A DNA stretch of 64,000 nucleotides from Kocuria flava (GCF_001482365.1 NZ_CP013254.1:2604001-2668000); one strand, 5' to 3'; positions 53,396-62,763 are shown, counted from the first letter of the stretch. The notes: a model not told the origin generated them from the letters alone. A program made the numbers and translations.

Positions 53396-55216
53396 ATGAC
53401 CACCACTACGACTGCTACCGATCCAGCCGCCAGCCTGATCGACCCGCCCATCAGCACCGCTGTCGCGATCTCCTACCTGCGGGTCTCCACCCGTGAACAG
53501 GCTTCCAAGGGCGGCACCGACGAAGGCTTCTCCATCCCCGCGCAACGCGACGCGGTGCGCCGCAAAGCCGACCAGCTCGGCGCGGCGATCGTGGAGGAGT
53601 TCGTCGACGCCGGAGCCTCGGCCAAGTCCGCCGACCGGCCCGACCTGATGCGGATGATCCAGTACGTCAAGACCAACAAGGTCGCCTACTGCATCGTCCA
53701 CAAGGTCGACCGGCTCGCCCGCAACCGCGCCGACGACGTGACCATCCACCTCGCCCTCCAACAGGCCGGGGTCATGCTCGTCTCGGCCACGGAGAACATC
53801 GACGAGACCCCGAGCGGGATGCTGCTGCACGGCATCATGTCCACCATCGCGGAGTTCTACTCCCGCAACCTCGCCACCGAGGTCACCAAGGGCATGACCC
53901 AGAAGGCCATCAGCGGTGGCACCCTCGGCAAGGCCCCCATCGGCTACCTCAACGTCCGCACCCGCGACGACCAAGGCCGCGAGGTCCGCACCGTCGAACT
54001 CGACCCCGAGCGAGCGCCCCTGATCGAGTGGGCGTTCAAGGCCTACGCCTCGGGGAACTGGACCGTCAGCCAGCTCCACGACGAACTCACTTCCCGCGGA
54101 CTGGTCAGCCTGCCCACCCCGAAGCGGCCATCGAAGCCGCTGGCGGTCTCCTCGGTACATCGCCTGCTGACCAACCCCTACTACAAGGGCGATGTCGTCT
54201 ACCGCGGCACCCGCTACAAGGGCACCCACCGTGCCCTCGTCCCACCCGAGGTCTGGTACCAGGTCCAGTCCGTGCTCACCGCTCACAAGACCGCCGCCGA
54301 AGCCACCCAGGTCCACGACCACTACCTCAAAGGCACCATCCACTGCGGACAATGCGGGTCCCGGCTGATCGTCTCCAACGCCAAGAACCGACACGGCAAC
54401 GTCTACTGCTACTTCGTGTGCTCCGGCCGGCACTCCAAACGCACCGACTGCACCCGCGGAGCGATCCTGATCGAAGACGTCGAGAAGCTGATCGAGGACT
54501 ACTACACCCGCGTACAGATCAGCCCCGCCCAGCGCGACGCCCTCTCCGGGATGCTCCACCACGAGTTCGACCGACTCATGGCCGCCGAGACCGACGAACT
54601 CGAACGCCTCACCACTCACCGAGACCGGCTCGAACACGAACAAGACCGGCTCATGCAAGCCCACTACGCCGACGCCATCCCGCTGCCCGTCCTCAAACGA
54701 GAACAAGACCGCATCCTCGGCGAACTCGACCGCCTCAACCGGCGTATCGACGCCCACCACGGCGACTACGCCGACGCCCGCGCCCACCTCGACGACGCCC
54801 TCGGACTCCTGGCTAACTGCGCCGACATCTACCAACGGTGCGACGACGCCAACCGGCGCCTGTGCAACCAAGCCTTCTTCACCAAGGTCTACATCGACGA
54901 AGACAACGAACTCCGCGTCGAGAACAACCGGCCCTTCGAGATGCTCCTTGACCCCGAGGTCAACGCCAACGCACTCAACTGGACCCAGAACGGCGACAAG
55001 GCCCGAACCCCAGCCAACGATTCCATTGGCAAGGGTTCGAGCCTTGTGCGCGGGGTGGAGCTGAGGGGACTCGAACCCCTGACCCTTTGCATGCCATGCA
55101 AATGCGCTACCAGCTGCGCCACAGCCCCAGGCCGTTGCCTTCCGGAACACTATCACAGGCTCGGGATCTCCTCCCTCGCCGCTCCCGTGCTCCCCGGGGC
55201 AACGCATTCATCTTAG
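53396..55216 (+). CDS. int: Large serine recombinase (integrase), C-terminus running into tRNA-Ala antisense
   Basis: A 606-residue serine integrase. The resolvase domain has the catalytic serine in SYLRVSTREQ (Ser31) and VHKVDRLARNRADDV. The recombinase domain has GKAPIGYLNV and LLTNPYYKGDVVYRG. The zinc ribbon is IHCGQCGSRLIV with RTDCTRG. A coiled coil (about 390-450) follows, as in phage-type integrases. Natural homology ends near VNANALNWTQNG. From about residue 554 the frame reads antisense through the tRNA (RGVELRGLEPLTLCMPC) and stops at 55216, 4 bases inside rsfS on the other strand. So the gene's 3' end, and perhaps its stop codon, changes on integration. It catalyses integration; excision would need a directionality factor I cannot identify. 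Confidence 0.9.
   Translation: MTTTTTATDPAASLIDPPISTAVAISYLRVSTREQASKGGTDEGFSIPAQRDAVRRKADQLGAAIVEEFVDAGASAKSADRPDLMRMIQYVKTNKVAYCIVHKVDRLARNRADDVTIHLALQQAGVMLVSATENIDETPSGMLLHGIMSTIAEFYSRNLATEVTKGMTQKAISGGTLGKAPIGYLNVRTRDDQGREVRTVELDPERAPLIEWAFKAYASGNWTVSQLHDELTSRGLVSLPTPKRPSKPLAVSSVHRLLTNPYYKGDVVYRGTRYKGTHRALVPPEVWYQVQSVLTAHKTAAEATQVHDHYLKGTIHCGQCGSRLIVSNAKNRHGNVYCYFVCSGRHSKRTDCTRGAILIEDVEKLIEDYYTRVQISPAQRDALSGMLHHEFDRLMAAETDELERLTTHRDRLEHEQDRLMQAHYADAIPLPVLKREQDRILGELDRLNRRIDAHHGDYADARAHLDDALGLLANCADIYQRCDDANRRLCNQAFFTKVYIDEDNELRVENNRPFEMLLDPEVNANALNWTQNGDKARTPANDSIGKGSSLVRGVELRGLEPLTLCMPCKCATSCATAPGRCLPEHYHRLGISSLAAPVLPGATHSS
55056..55128 (-). tRNA. tRNA-Ala(GGC)
   Basis: A 73-base cloverleaf on the minus strand: acceptor GGGGCTG/CAGCTCC, D-arm GCGC-AGCTGGTA-GCGC, anticodon arm TTTGC-ATGGCAT-GCAAA with anticodon GGC, T-arm AGGGG-TTCGAGT-CCCCT, then discriminator A. 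The third acceptor pair is G3-U70, the alanine identity element. CCA is not encoded (ACCGC follows). The element is joined just past the 3' end, leaving the tRNA functional. Confidence 0.97.
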
Positions 55217-55671
55217 GCAGGCGTTCCGGGTCCGTGCAAATCGGCCGGACCCGTCGCACCGGGGGCTCCCGCACCCGTCCCGTCCGGGCCCGCGGCGGTT
55301 CCGCCGCGGGACGCCGGCCCGAGGTCGACGACGGGGCTGTCGCGCCACAGCCGCTCGAGCGCGTAGAAGGCCCGGTCCTCGTCGTGCTGGACGTGGATGA
55401 CGACGTCCCCGTAGTCGAGCAGCACCCACCGTCCCTCGGAGCGGCCCTCGCGGCGCAGGGGCCGCAGGTCGAGCTGCTCGATGAGCTTCTCCTCGATCTC
55501 GTCCACGACGGCGTTGACGAGCCGCTCGTTGGAGGCCGAGGCCACGAGGAAGGCGTCGGTGATCCCGAGCGCGTCGCTGACGTCGAGGGCCACGATGTCG
55601 TGGGCCTGCTTCGCGTCGGCCGCCGAGGCGGCGACGCGCAGGATGGACAGGGACAGGTCGTTGACAGTCAA
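55213..55671 (-). CDS. rsfS: Ribosomal silencing factor RsfS
   Basis: A 152-residue protein of the RsfS/DUF143 family that binds ribosomal protein L14 and blocks subunit joining under starvation. Family pattern: DIVALDVSDALGITDAFLVA, LLDYGDVVIHVQHDEDRAFY and ALERLWRDSP. The C-terminal 40 residues are a Gly/Ala/Pro tail outside the core. It follows nadD and the tail-anchored protein gene, the usual order in the group. Confidence 0.93.
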   Translation of the reverse strand: MTVNDLSLSILRVAASAADAKQAHDIVALDVSDALGITDAFLVASASNERLVNAVVDEIEEKLIEQLDLRPLRREGRSEGRWVLLDYGDVVIHVQHDEDRAFYALERLWRDSPVVDLGPASRGGTAAGPDGTGAGAPGATGPADLHGPGTPA

Positions 55672-55766
55672 AGGGGTTCCTTTCCCGGCGGACCGGAGGT
55701 GCGGACCCGCGGCGCGGGTCGGTGGGGAGGGTGCGCGGCGCGGGCGGGCCGCGCGGACGGGCGGTG

Positions 55767-57137
55767 TCAGAGCACGAGGAGCACGAGGACGACGACGAGG
55801 GCCGCGACGAGCGCCAGCAGCAGTGCCACGAGCAGGCCCGTGCCGCCGCGGCGGCGGTACTCCCGGACCTCGAGCAGCTCGAGGCCGCCCGCGGTCGAGG
55901 CGGGCACGGGCGCCGCGGGCGGCTCCGGCTCCTCCTCGGGCCCGCCGAGCGGATCCGGTCCGGGGGACGCCCCGGGACCGGCTCCCGCGGGGCCGGCGAG
56001 CGGCTGGGAGCCGGGGCCCGGCCCGGGGAACCCCTCCGGGCCGGCGGGCTGCTCGGGGCCGGCTGCGGGAGCGTGCGTCCCGGGCGCGGCGGGACCCCCC
56101 GTCGGCGGGGCGTCCGCGGAGGGAGCAGACGACGGTGCGGCGACGGCTCCGCCGTCCGTCCCGGCGTCCGCCGGGCGGGTCGGCGCGGGCCGGTCCCCCG
56201 CCACCGGGCTGCCGGCGGCGGGGACGTCCTCGGCCGGTCCGGTCGGCAGGATCTCCACGTGCGTCAGCGCGGCGAGCTCCTCGGGGGCGAGCCGGGAGGT
56301 GAACAGCCCGGGGTCCACGCGCACGGGGTCGTGGGCCCCGGGATCGGCCGGGCCGCCCGGGGCGCCGGGGAAGACCACGGTGATCCGGTCCCGCTCCTCC
56401 CCCGGCTCCTCCGCCGTCGGGGCCGCCGGGCCGGTGGGAGGGGCCTCCGGCCCGTCGACGCCCTCGAGCAGCGGGCCGCGGCCCGATCCACCGGCCGGAG
56501 CCCCGGGCGCGTCGACGCCCTCGAGCAGGGGTCCGGTCCCGCCCGCACCGCCCTGGGCGGGGCCCTCGTCGGTGCCGCGGTCGTCCGGGTCCGTGCCCTG
56601 GACGGGGGTGTTCGCCGCGGCCGCCGCGGCGGCGAGGGCCGTGAAGCGCTGCTGCTTCTCCAGCATGCGGCGCTGCTCGGGGTCCGCGCCGTGCTCGTCG
56701 AGCTCGCGGGCACGCTCGGCCAGCTCGCGCTGGAGGCGTGCGAGCCGGCGCGGGCCCAGGGGCTTGGCCGGGCGCACCGGCACGGCGTCCTCGCCCAGGT
56801 CGATGACGGGGGCCGGACCGGCCACGGGGGTGGTGTCCTCCGGGGCCGGGGCGGCGGGCACGTCGCGCGCGGCGGTCGTCGTCCCGGCCGCGACGTCCGG
56901 CTCCGGCGCCGCCGGCGATCCGGCGCCGGGCGCGTCCGGGGCGGGGGCCGCAGGAACGCCGGGGTCCTCGGCGGGCACCGCCGCGGCGGCGCCGCCGGGC
57001 CCGGGCCCCGTTGATGCGGGGACCGTGCCTCCCGGCGCGGGGACGGGGGTGTCCCCGGCCGTGCCGGGCTCCGGGGGGCCGGCGGCGTCCGGGCCGCGGC
57101 GGGCGTCGTCGTCGGGCGCTCCCCGTGCGGGCCTCAC
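55767..57137 (-). CDS. Pro/Ala-rich protein with a C-terminal membrane anchor
   Basis: A 456-residue low-complexity protein. Most of it is Pro, Ala, Gly, Asp and Glu; a central helical region (LGPRRLARLQRELAERAREL, then EKQQRFTALAAAAAAA) may form a coiled coil. The last 25 residues are one hydrophobic helix (GTGLLVALLLALVAALVVVL), so the bulk faces the cytoplasm. GTG at 57137 overlaps the nadD stop by 4 bases. Such proteins sit between nadD and rsfS in Micrococcaceae, without known function. Extensive antisense frames over it are composition artefacts. Confidence 0.7.
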   Translation of the reverse strand: MRPARGAPDDDARRGPDAAGPPEPGTAGDTPVPAPGGTVPASTGPGPGGAAAAVPAEDPGVPAAPAPDAPGAGSPAAPEPDVAAGTTTAARDVPAAPAPEDTTPVAGPAPVIDLGEDAVPVRPAKPLGPRRLARLQRELAERARELDEHGADPEQRRMLEKQQRFTALAAAAAAANTPVQGTDPDDRGTDEGPAQGGAGGTGPLLEGVDAPGAPAGGSGRGPLLEGVDGPEAPPTGPAAPTAEEPGEERDRITVVFPGAPGGPADPGAHDPVRVDPGLFTSRLAPEELAALTHVEILPTGPAEDVPAAGSPVAGDRPAPTRPADAGTDGGAVAAPSSAPSADAPPTGGPAAPGTHAPAAGPEQPAGPEGFPGPGPGSQPLAGPAGAGPGASPGPDPLGGPEEEPEPPAAPVPASTAGGLELLEVREYRRRGGTGLLVALLLALVAALVVVLVLLVL

Positions 57138-57874
57138 GCCGTGCTCCCGCGGGCCGGGAGGGGTGCGCCCACCGGGCGCGCCCCGGAGCCGTCCGTGCTC
57201 GCGGACCCGTCCTCGTCGTCGAGGTAGAGCCCGTACTTGCCGATGTACTGCACCACGCCGTCGGGCACGAGGTACCAGACGGGCTGGTGACGGGCCACGC
57301 GGGTGCGGCAGTCGGTCGAGGAGATCGCCATTGCCGGGACCTCGAGCAGCGTCACCCCGCTCGAGCCCACCGGTGCCGCCAGCTCGTGGCCGGGGCGGGT
57401 GACCCCCACGAAGTGGGCGAGCTCCCACAGCTCCTCGGCACCCTTCCACGTGATGATCTCCGCCATCGCGTCCGCGCCCGTGATGAAGAACAGGTCCGCC
57501 TCGGGCCGCAGCCGGCGCAGGTCCCGCAGGGTGTCGATCGTGAAGGTCGGGCCCTCGCGCTCGATGTCCACGCGGCTGACGGTGAAGCGGGGGTTCGACG
57601 CGGTCGCGATGACCGTCATGAGGTAGCGGTGCTCCGCGGGGCTGACCCGCTTGTGGGACTTCTGCCACGGGTGACCGGTGGGGACGAAGACGACCTCGTC
57701 GAGGTCGAACTCCCCCGCGACCTCGGAGGCCGCCACCAGGTGACCGTGGTGGATGGGGTCGAAGGTCCCGCCCATGACCCCCAGCCGGGTCCGGCCGGGG
57801 GTGCGGGGCGGGATCGAGGTCCCCGTCGCGGGCAGCTCGCGGCTGGGTGCGGCGTCCTGGGAGGCGGTCGTCAC
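57134..57874 (-). CDS. nadD: Nicotinate-nucleotide adenylyltransferase
   Basis: A 246-residue NadD, making deamido-NAD from nicotinate mononucleotide and ATP. The nucleotidyltransferase motif GGTFDPIHHGHL is near residue 35, with VPTGHPWQKSH and the ISSTDCRTRV region (normally ISST-IR) near the C-terminus. An N-terminal extension of about 28 residues precedes the core. GTG at 57874 is the likely start. It is translationally coupled to the tail-anchored protein gene. Confidence 0.95.
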   Translation of the reverse strand: MTTASQDAAPSRELPATGTSIPPRTPGRTRLGVMGGTFDPIHHGHLVAASEVAGEFDLDEVVFVPTGHPWQKSHKRVSPAEHRYLMTVIATASNPRFTVSRVDIEREGPTFTIDTLRDLRRLRPEADLFFITGADAMAEIITWKGAEELWELAHFVGVTRPGHELAAPVGSSGVTLLEVPAMAISSTDCRTRVARHQPVWYLVPDGVVQYIGKYGLYLDDEDGSASTDGSGARPVGAPLPARGSTA

Positions 57875-57893
57875 GGGGCGGGCGTCTCCGGGC

Positions 57894-58145
57894 TCAGGCG
57901 TGGCGCTTGGCGTGGTACTCGTCGAGCATGGCCTGCTCCTCGGCGGGCAGCGCCGCGGGGTCCGCGTGCTGGCCGGCCTCGGGGCTCAGCGACCGGTTGC
58001 TGTAGGAGAGGGTCACCACGAACAGCGTCAGGAGGAGCGCGAAGGTGCCGAGCCCCCAGACCTCCGGGGGGATGCCGGCCTCGGCGGCTCCGTGGCCGGC
58101 CTCCTCGGTGGCGGCCAGGACGGTGGTGGCGATCTGCTGCAGCAT
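57894..58145 (-). CDS. Small single-TM membrane protein
   Basis: An 83-residue protein with one transmembrane helix (about 29-50, EVWGLGTFALLLTLFVVTLS) and a short acidic cytoplasmic tail ending HAKRHA. It is conserved between proA and nadD in related genomes, without known function. The ATG at 58145 follows AGAAGGGAAA. Confidence 0.75.
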   Translation of the reverse strand: MLQQIATTVLAATEEAGHGAAEAGIPPEVWGLGTFALLLTLFVVTLSYSNRSLSPEAGQHADPAALPAEEQAMLDEYHAKRHA

Positions 58146-58267
58146 GGGTTTCCCTTCTGGTGCCGCCGGGACGGCAGGTGGTCGGTGGGCGGGCCGCGCC
58201 CACCGCGGTCGGCGGGCCCGGACGGTTCACATCGTACTGAATCCGCCGCGGGCCCGCGCCGACCGGG

Positions 58268-59629
58268 TCAGGGGCGGACGTGCCCGTCGCCCTGGACGAT
58301 CCACTTGGTGGTCGTCAGCTCCTCGAGGCCCATCGGGCCGCGGGCGTGCATCTTCTGCGTGGAGATCCCGACCTCCGCGCCCAGGCCGAGCTGCTGGCCG
58401 TCGGTGAAGCGGGTCGAGGCGTTGACCATGACCGCCGCGGCGTCGATCTCGGCCACGAAGCGCTCGGCGTGGGCGAGGTCGTTGGTCACGATCGCCTCGG
58501 TGTGCCGGGTGGACCACCGGTCGATGTGGGCGAGGGCCTCGTCGAGGTCGTCGACGACCTTCACGGCGAGGTCCATGGACAGGTACTCCGTGCCCCAGTC
58601 CTCCTCCGTGGCGCGCACGTGGCGGTCGCTGCCCGGGGGCAGCAGCTGCTCGGCGCGCTCGTCGACGTGCAGGGTGACCCCGGCGCGGTCCAGGGCGGAG
58701 AGCACGGCCGCGCCGTGCTCGAATCCGCTGTGCAGCAGCAGGGTCTCGGTCGTGTTGCAGGTGCTGGTGCGGTGCGTCTTGGCGTTGACGACCACGTCCA
58801 CGGCCATCTGCTTCGGGGCGGTGGCGTCGACGAACAGGTGCACGTTGCCCTCGCCCGTCTCGATCACGGGGACCTTGGCGTTCTGGACGACGGACTGGAT
58901 CAGCCCGTGCCCGCCGCGCGGGATGAGGACGTCCACCTTGCCGCGGGCGCCCATGAGGGCGTTGGCGCCCTCGCGGCCGTACTCGTCGACGCTCTGCACG
59001 AGGTCCACGGGCAGCTTCACGTCGGCGAGGGCGTCGCGGATGACGCCCACGAGCGCGCGGTTGCTCTCCTCGGCGGCCGAGCCGCCGCGCAGGAGCACCG
59101 CGTTGCCGGACTTCAGGGCGATCCCGGCGATGTCGACGGTCACGTTCGGGCGGGCCTCGTAGATGGCCCCGACCACGCCCAGGGGCACCCGCACCTGGCG
59201 CATGCGCAGCCCGTTGGGCAGGGTGCGCCCGCGCACGACCCCGCCCACGGGGTCGGGCAGTGCGGCGAGCTCGCGCAGGCTGTCGGCGAGGGCGCTCACC
59301 CGGCCGGCGTCGAGCTTGAGGCGGTCGAGCAGGGCCTCGGAGACGCCGTTGACGCGGCCGCGCTCGAGGTCCTTGGCGTTGGCGGCCAGCACGATCTCCT
59401 GCTTGCGCTCGATCCGGTCCGCCATGGCGTGCAGGGCACGGTCCTTCCAGGCCCGCGTGGCGCGGGCGAGGACCTTGGCGGAGGTCCGGGAGTCGTCGGC
59501 CATGGCCGAGACCCCGGCGACGGGGTCCTCCCCGAAGGTCGCGACGACCCCGGTGTCCGAGACGATCGCCTTGCCGCTGCGCTCGTCCCGCTCGTTGGTG
59601 GCTTCGGTCTGCTGTGCGGCGGAAGTCAT
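58268..59629 (-). CDS. proA: Glutamate-5-semialdehyde dehydrogenase (gamma-glutamyl phosphate reductase)
   Basis: A 453-residue ProA, reducing gamma-glutamyl phosphate to the semialdehyde in proline synthesis. Motifs: PLGVVGAIYEARPNVTVDIA, KSGNAVLLRGGSAAEESNRA, and the catalytic cysteine in THRTSTCNTTETLLLH. The start overlaps the proB stop by 4 bases, so ProB and ProA are co-translated, as expected for enzymes passing an unstable intermediate. The N-terminal 40 residues are longer than usual and might be trimmed by a later start. Confidence 0.96.
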   Translation of the reverse strand: MTSAAQQTEATNERDERSGKAIVSDTGVVATFGEDPVAGVSAMADDSRTSAKVLARATRAWKDRALHAMADRIERKQEIVLAANAKDLERGRVNGVSEALLDRLKLDAGRVSALADSLRELAALPDPVGGVVRGRTLPNGLRMRQVRVPLGVVGAIYEARPNVTVDIAGIALKSGNAVLLRGGSAAEESNRALVGVIRDALADVKLPVDLVQSVDEYGREGANALMGARGKVDVLIPRGGHGLIQSVVQNAKVPVIETGEGNVHLFVDATAPKQMAVDVVVNAKTHRTSTCNTTETLLLHSGFEHGAAVLSALDRAGVTLHVDERAEQLLPPGSDRHVRATEEDWGTEYLSMDLAVKVVDDLDEALAHIDRWSTRHTEAIVTNDLAHAERFVAEIDAAAVMVNASTRFTDGQQLGLGAEVGISTQKMHARGPMGLEELTTTKWIVQGDGHVRP

Positions 59630-60885
59630 TTCTTCAGCTTAGTCCGTGCGCCGCGCGGGCGCAGGACCACGAGGTTGTTCACGTGGACGAGCTCGCGGCT
59701 GTAGTCCTCGCCCAGCTCCTCGGCCAGCACGGAGGTCTTCTTCCCGAGCATGGGCGGGATCTCCTCCGAGGAGTAGTTGCACAGCCCGTGGGCGATGTCC
59801 CGGCCCTTCTGGTCGCGCATCACCACGGGGTCGCCCGCCTCGAAGCTGCCGGTGACGTCGGTGACGCCGGCGGCCAGCAGGGAGTTGCGGTGGCGGATGG
59901 CCTTCACGGCGCCGTCGTCGAGGGTCAGGGAGCCCTGGATGTCGGCGAGGTGGGCCAGCCACAGCAGCCGGACGTTGCGCCGCCCGCCGGTGGTGGCGAA
60001 CCACGTGCCGACGTCCTCCCCGGCCAGGGCCGCGTCGATCTTCTGCGCGGAGGTCACCAGGGCGGGGATGCCGGAGGCCGCGGCGATGCGGGCGGCCTGC
60101 ACCTTGGTGACCATGCCGCCGGAGCCCACCCCGGCCCGGCCCACGGAGCCGATCTGCACGCCCTCGAGGTCCTTGAGCGGGTCCTCGACCACGGGGATCC
60201 GCTCGCCGCCCTTGCGCGGGTCCTTCGTGTAGAGGGCGTCGACGTCGGAGAGCAGCAGCAGGACGTCGGCCTTGATGAGGTGGGCGATCAGCGCCGCGAT
60301 GCGGTCGTTGTCGCCGAACTTGATCTCGGCGCTGGAGACCGCGTCGTTCTCGTTGACGATGGGCAGCACCCCGAAGTCGAGCAGCTGCTCGATCTGGCGG
60401 TGGGTGTTCTGGTAGTGCGTGCGGCGCATCAGGTCCTCGGCGGTGACCAGCACCTGCCCCACGGTCACGCCGTAGCGGGCGAAGGACTCGATGTAGCGGC
60501 CCATCAGCAGCCCCTGGCCCACGGCGGCCGCCGCCTGCTTGCCCGCCAGGTTCTTCGGCCGCCGGGACAGGCCCAGGGGCGCCAGGCCCGCGGTGATCGC
60601 GCCGGAGGAGACGAAGACCAGCTCGATCCCCCGCGACTTCGCCCCGCCGAGGGCGTCGACGATCGTGCGGACCGCCTGCTCGTCGATGGAGCTCTCGATC
60701 GAGGTCAACGACGACGAGCCGACCTTCACGACCACCCGGTGGGCCCGTGGGATGTCCTCCCGGCGGTGCACGGGGCTGCGGCGGTTCTTCCCCCGGTTCT
60801 CGGCGCTGAGCTGGATCGCGGACTTCTCCGCGACCTCCTCCAGCTGCTCGACGTCGATCGCGTGCTCCTGCGTGTTCTCGCTCAT
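59626..60885 (-). CDS. proB: Glutamate 5-kinase
   Basis: A 419-residue ProB, phosphorylating glutamate for proline synthesis. The amino-acid-kinase domain has VVVKVGSSSLT, ELVFVSSGAITAGLAPLG, VNENDAVSSAEIKFGDNDRI and GTGGMVTK-like GSGGMVTKVQAA. The C-terminal PUA domain begins near IQGSLTLDDGAVKAI. The ATG at 60885 is preceded by a reading-frame extension that is not family-like. An N-terminal extension of about 48 residues precedes the kinase core. Confidence 0.95.
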   Translation of the reverse strand: MSENTQEHAIDVEQLEEVAEKSAIQLSAENRGKNRRSPVHRREDIPRAHRVVVKVGSSSLTSIESSIDEQAVRTIVDALGGAKSRGIELVFVSSGAITAGLAPLGLSRRPKNLAGKQAAAAVGQGLLMGRYIESFARYGVTVGQVLVTAEDLMRRTHYQNTHRQIEQLLDFGVLPIVNENDAVSSAEIKFGDNDRIAALIAHLIKADVLLLLSDVDALYTKDPRKGGERIPVVEDPLKDLEGVQIGSVGRAGVGSGGMVTKVQAARIAAASGIPALVTSAQKIDAALAGEDVGTWFATTGGRRNVRLLWLAHLADIQGSLTLDDGAVKAIRHRNSLLAAGVTDVTGSFEAGDPVVMRDQKGRDIAHGLCNYSSEEIPPMLGKKTSVLAEELGEDYSRELVHVNNLVVLRPRGARTKLKK

Positions 60886-61122
60886 CCTCTGGGTCGTCCT
60901 TCGGTCTCGGGGCGCCGTTCGGTGCTCGGGCTGGTCGGTGGATCGGGTGGGTTCGGGCGGAGGGTGCGGGCCGCGGGCCGTGCCGCTGATCCGGAAGTGT
61001 ACGGGGCGTGCGCCCGCCGCGGGGCCCGGCGCGACGGGCCCCCGGCCCGCCGCGGGACGGGCGGCGGCGGACAGAGGTCGCACCGGCGTGCGGGGGCCGC
61101 CCGCGGCGCCGCACCGCGCGAC

Positions 61123-61144
61123 GGGTCCTCCGGCCGGAGGGCCC
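61123..61144 (-). terminator. Hairpin after obgE
   Basis: A 14-base perfect palindrome, CCTCCGGCCGGAGG, extended by GGG/CCC with one mismatch on each side, 10 bases beyond the obgE stop. No U-tract. Otherwise the 268 bases between proB and obgE hold only the proB promoter region. Confidence 0.45.
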
Positions 61145-61153
61145 GGGCCGGGG

Positions 61154-62725
61154 TCAGGCGCCGGGCTCCTCGTCCGGGGCCTGCGGGGCGGCGCCGCGGC
61201 GGGCCTGCACGGACTCCGTCCAGACCCCGGCGAGGCGCTCCTCCTCGAGCTCGGCGCGCGCGGCCGCCTTGGCGTCCCTGCGCTCCTGGTGCTCGCGGCG
61301 CTTCTGCTCGCGGGTGGGCCGGTCGAACTCGGCCAGGCGCAGGTCGGTGCCGCGCGGCCCGCCGAGCAGCTCCGCGCCGCCGACCATGGTGGGCTCCCAG
61401 TCGAAGACCACGCCGTTGTCCTCGGGGCCGATCAGCACGGCGTCGCCCGGGCGGGCGCCCTGGCGGAACAGCTCGTCCTCGACGCCGAGCTTGGCCAGCC
61501 GGTCGGCGAGGTAGCCCACGGCCTCCTCGTTGTTGAAGTCGGTCTGCTGGATCCAGCGCTCGGGCTTGTCCCCGCGCACGTGCCACAGCGGCTCGAGGTT
61601 GCGCTCCTCGCGGGTGATGGTGAAACCGGGCCCGCGCACCCCCTTGGGCCGCAGGACCACGCGGGGGGCCTCCTGGACGGCCGGCCGGGCGGCGCGCGCC
61701 TCGGCGACGACCTCGGCCATGGCGAAGGTCAGCGCGCGCAGGCCCTCGTGGGAGGCGGTGGAGATCTCGAAGACCCGGTAGCCGCGGGACTCGAGCTCGG
61801 GGCGGACGAACTCGGCCAGCTCGCGGGCCTCGGGCACGTCCACCTTGTTCAGCGCGACGAGCCGCGGGCGCTCGGTGAGCGGGACGGCTCCCCCGCCGTC
61901 GAGGGCGTCGTCCACGGCGTAGGCGGCCAGCTCCGCCTCGATCGTCTCGAGGTCGGTGACCGGGTCGCGGCCGGGCTCGAGGGTCGCGCAGTCGAGCACG
62001 TGCACGAGGGCCGCGCAGCGCTCGACGTGGCGGAGGAACTCCAGCCCGAGGCCCCGCCCCTCCGAGGCGCCGGGGATCAGCCCGGGGACGTCGGCGACCG
62101 TGTAGCGCACGTCCCCGGCCTGGACGACGCCGAGGTTGGGCACGAGGGTGGTGAAGGGGTAGTCGGCGATCTTGGGGCGGGCGGCGCTGACGGCCGCCAC
62201 GAGGCTGGACTTGCCCGCGGAGGGGTAGCCGACGAGGGCGACGTCCGCGATGGACTTCAGCTCGAGCACGATGTCCCGGGAGGACCCGGGGATGCCCAGG
62301 AGGGCGAAGCCGGGGGCCTTGCGCTTGACGGAGGCCAGCGCGGCGTTGCCCAGCCCGCCCTGCCCCCCGGCCGCGGCCACGAACTCGGCGCCCTCGCCGA
62401 CCAGGTCGGCCAGGACGTTGCCCTCGGAGTCCTTCACGACCGTGCCGTCGGGCACCGAGAGCACGAGGTCCTCGCCGCGGTGGCCGTGGCGCAGGTCGCC
62501 CTTGCCGGGGCCGCCGTTCTGCGCGGCGCGGTGCGGGGCGTGGTGGTAGTTGAGCAGGGTGGTGGTCTGCCCGTCGACGCGCAGCACCACGTCCCCGCCG
62601 TCGCCCCCGTTGCCCCCGTCGGGGCCGCCGAGCGGCTTGAACTTCTCGCGGCGCACGGACACGCAGCCGTGCCCGCCGTTGCCGCCGGAGACGTGCAGGA
62701 CGACGCGGTCGACGAAACTGGCCAC
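61154..62725 (-). CDS. obgE: GTPase Obg
   Basis: A 523-residue ribosome-associated GTPase needed for 50S assembly and stress control. The glycine-rich Obg domain (HVSGGNGGHGCVSVRREKF, GGNGGDGGDVVLRV) is followed by the G domain: G1 GYPSAGKSS, G3 DVPGLI, G4 LNKVD. Next comes the OCT domain (about 345-425, GFTITREERNLEPLWHVRGD). A charged C-terminal extension of about 70 residues is longer than in most Obg proteins. ATG at 62725. Downstream of rpmA, separated by a terminator-like hairpin. Confidence 0.96.
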   Translation of the reverse strand: MASFVDRVVLHVSGGNGGHGCVSVRREKFKPLGGPDGGNGGDGGDVVLRVDGQTTTLLNYHHAPHRAAQNGGPGKGDLRHGHRGEDLVLSVPDGTVVKDSEGNVLADLVGEGAEFVAAAGGQGGLGNAALASVKRKAPGFALLGIPGSSRDIVLELKSIADVALVGYPSAGKSSLVAAVSAARPKIADYPFTTLVPNLGVVQAGDVRYTVADVPGLIPGASEGRGLGLEFLRHVERCAALVHVLDCATLEPGRDPVTDLETIEAELAAYAVDDALDGGGAVPLTERPRLVALNKVDVPEARELAEFVRPELESRGYRVFEISTASHEGLRALTFAMAEVVAEARAARPAVQEAPRVVLRPKGVRGPGFTITREERNLEPLWHVRGDKPERWIQQTDFNNEEAVGYLADRLAKLGVEDELFRQGARPGDAVLIGPEDNGVVFDWEPTMVGGAELLGGPRGTDLRLAEFDRPTREQKRREHQERRDAKAAARAELEEERLAGVWTESVQARRGAAPQAPDEEPGA

Positions 62726-62763
62726 GGGAACTCCTCGGTGTCGTGGGCCCGCGGGAGGGGCCG

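Noticed and set aside
55056..55128. Reading RGLEPLTLCMPC as a conserved C-terminal integrase motif
   Set aside because: It is the antisense translation of tRNA-Ala, a common annotation artefact.
53255..55207. 650-residue minus-strand open frame opposite the recombinase
   Set aside because: It is the antisense of a clear serine integrase. Its Gly/Val/Asp-rich composition is that expected for the strand opposite GC-rich coding sequence.
55087..57402. 771-residue plus-strand open frame over rsfS and its neighbours
   Set aside because: Ser/Gly/Pro-rich shadow of three minus-strand genes, and it starts inside the tRNA.
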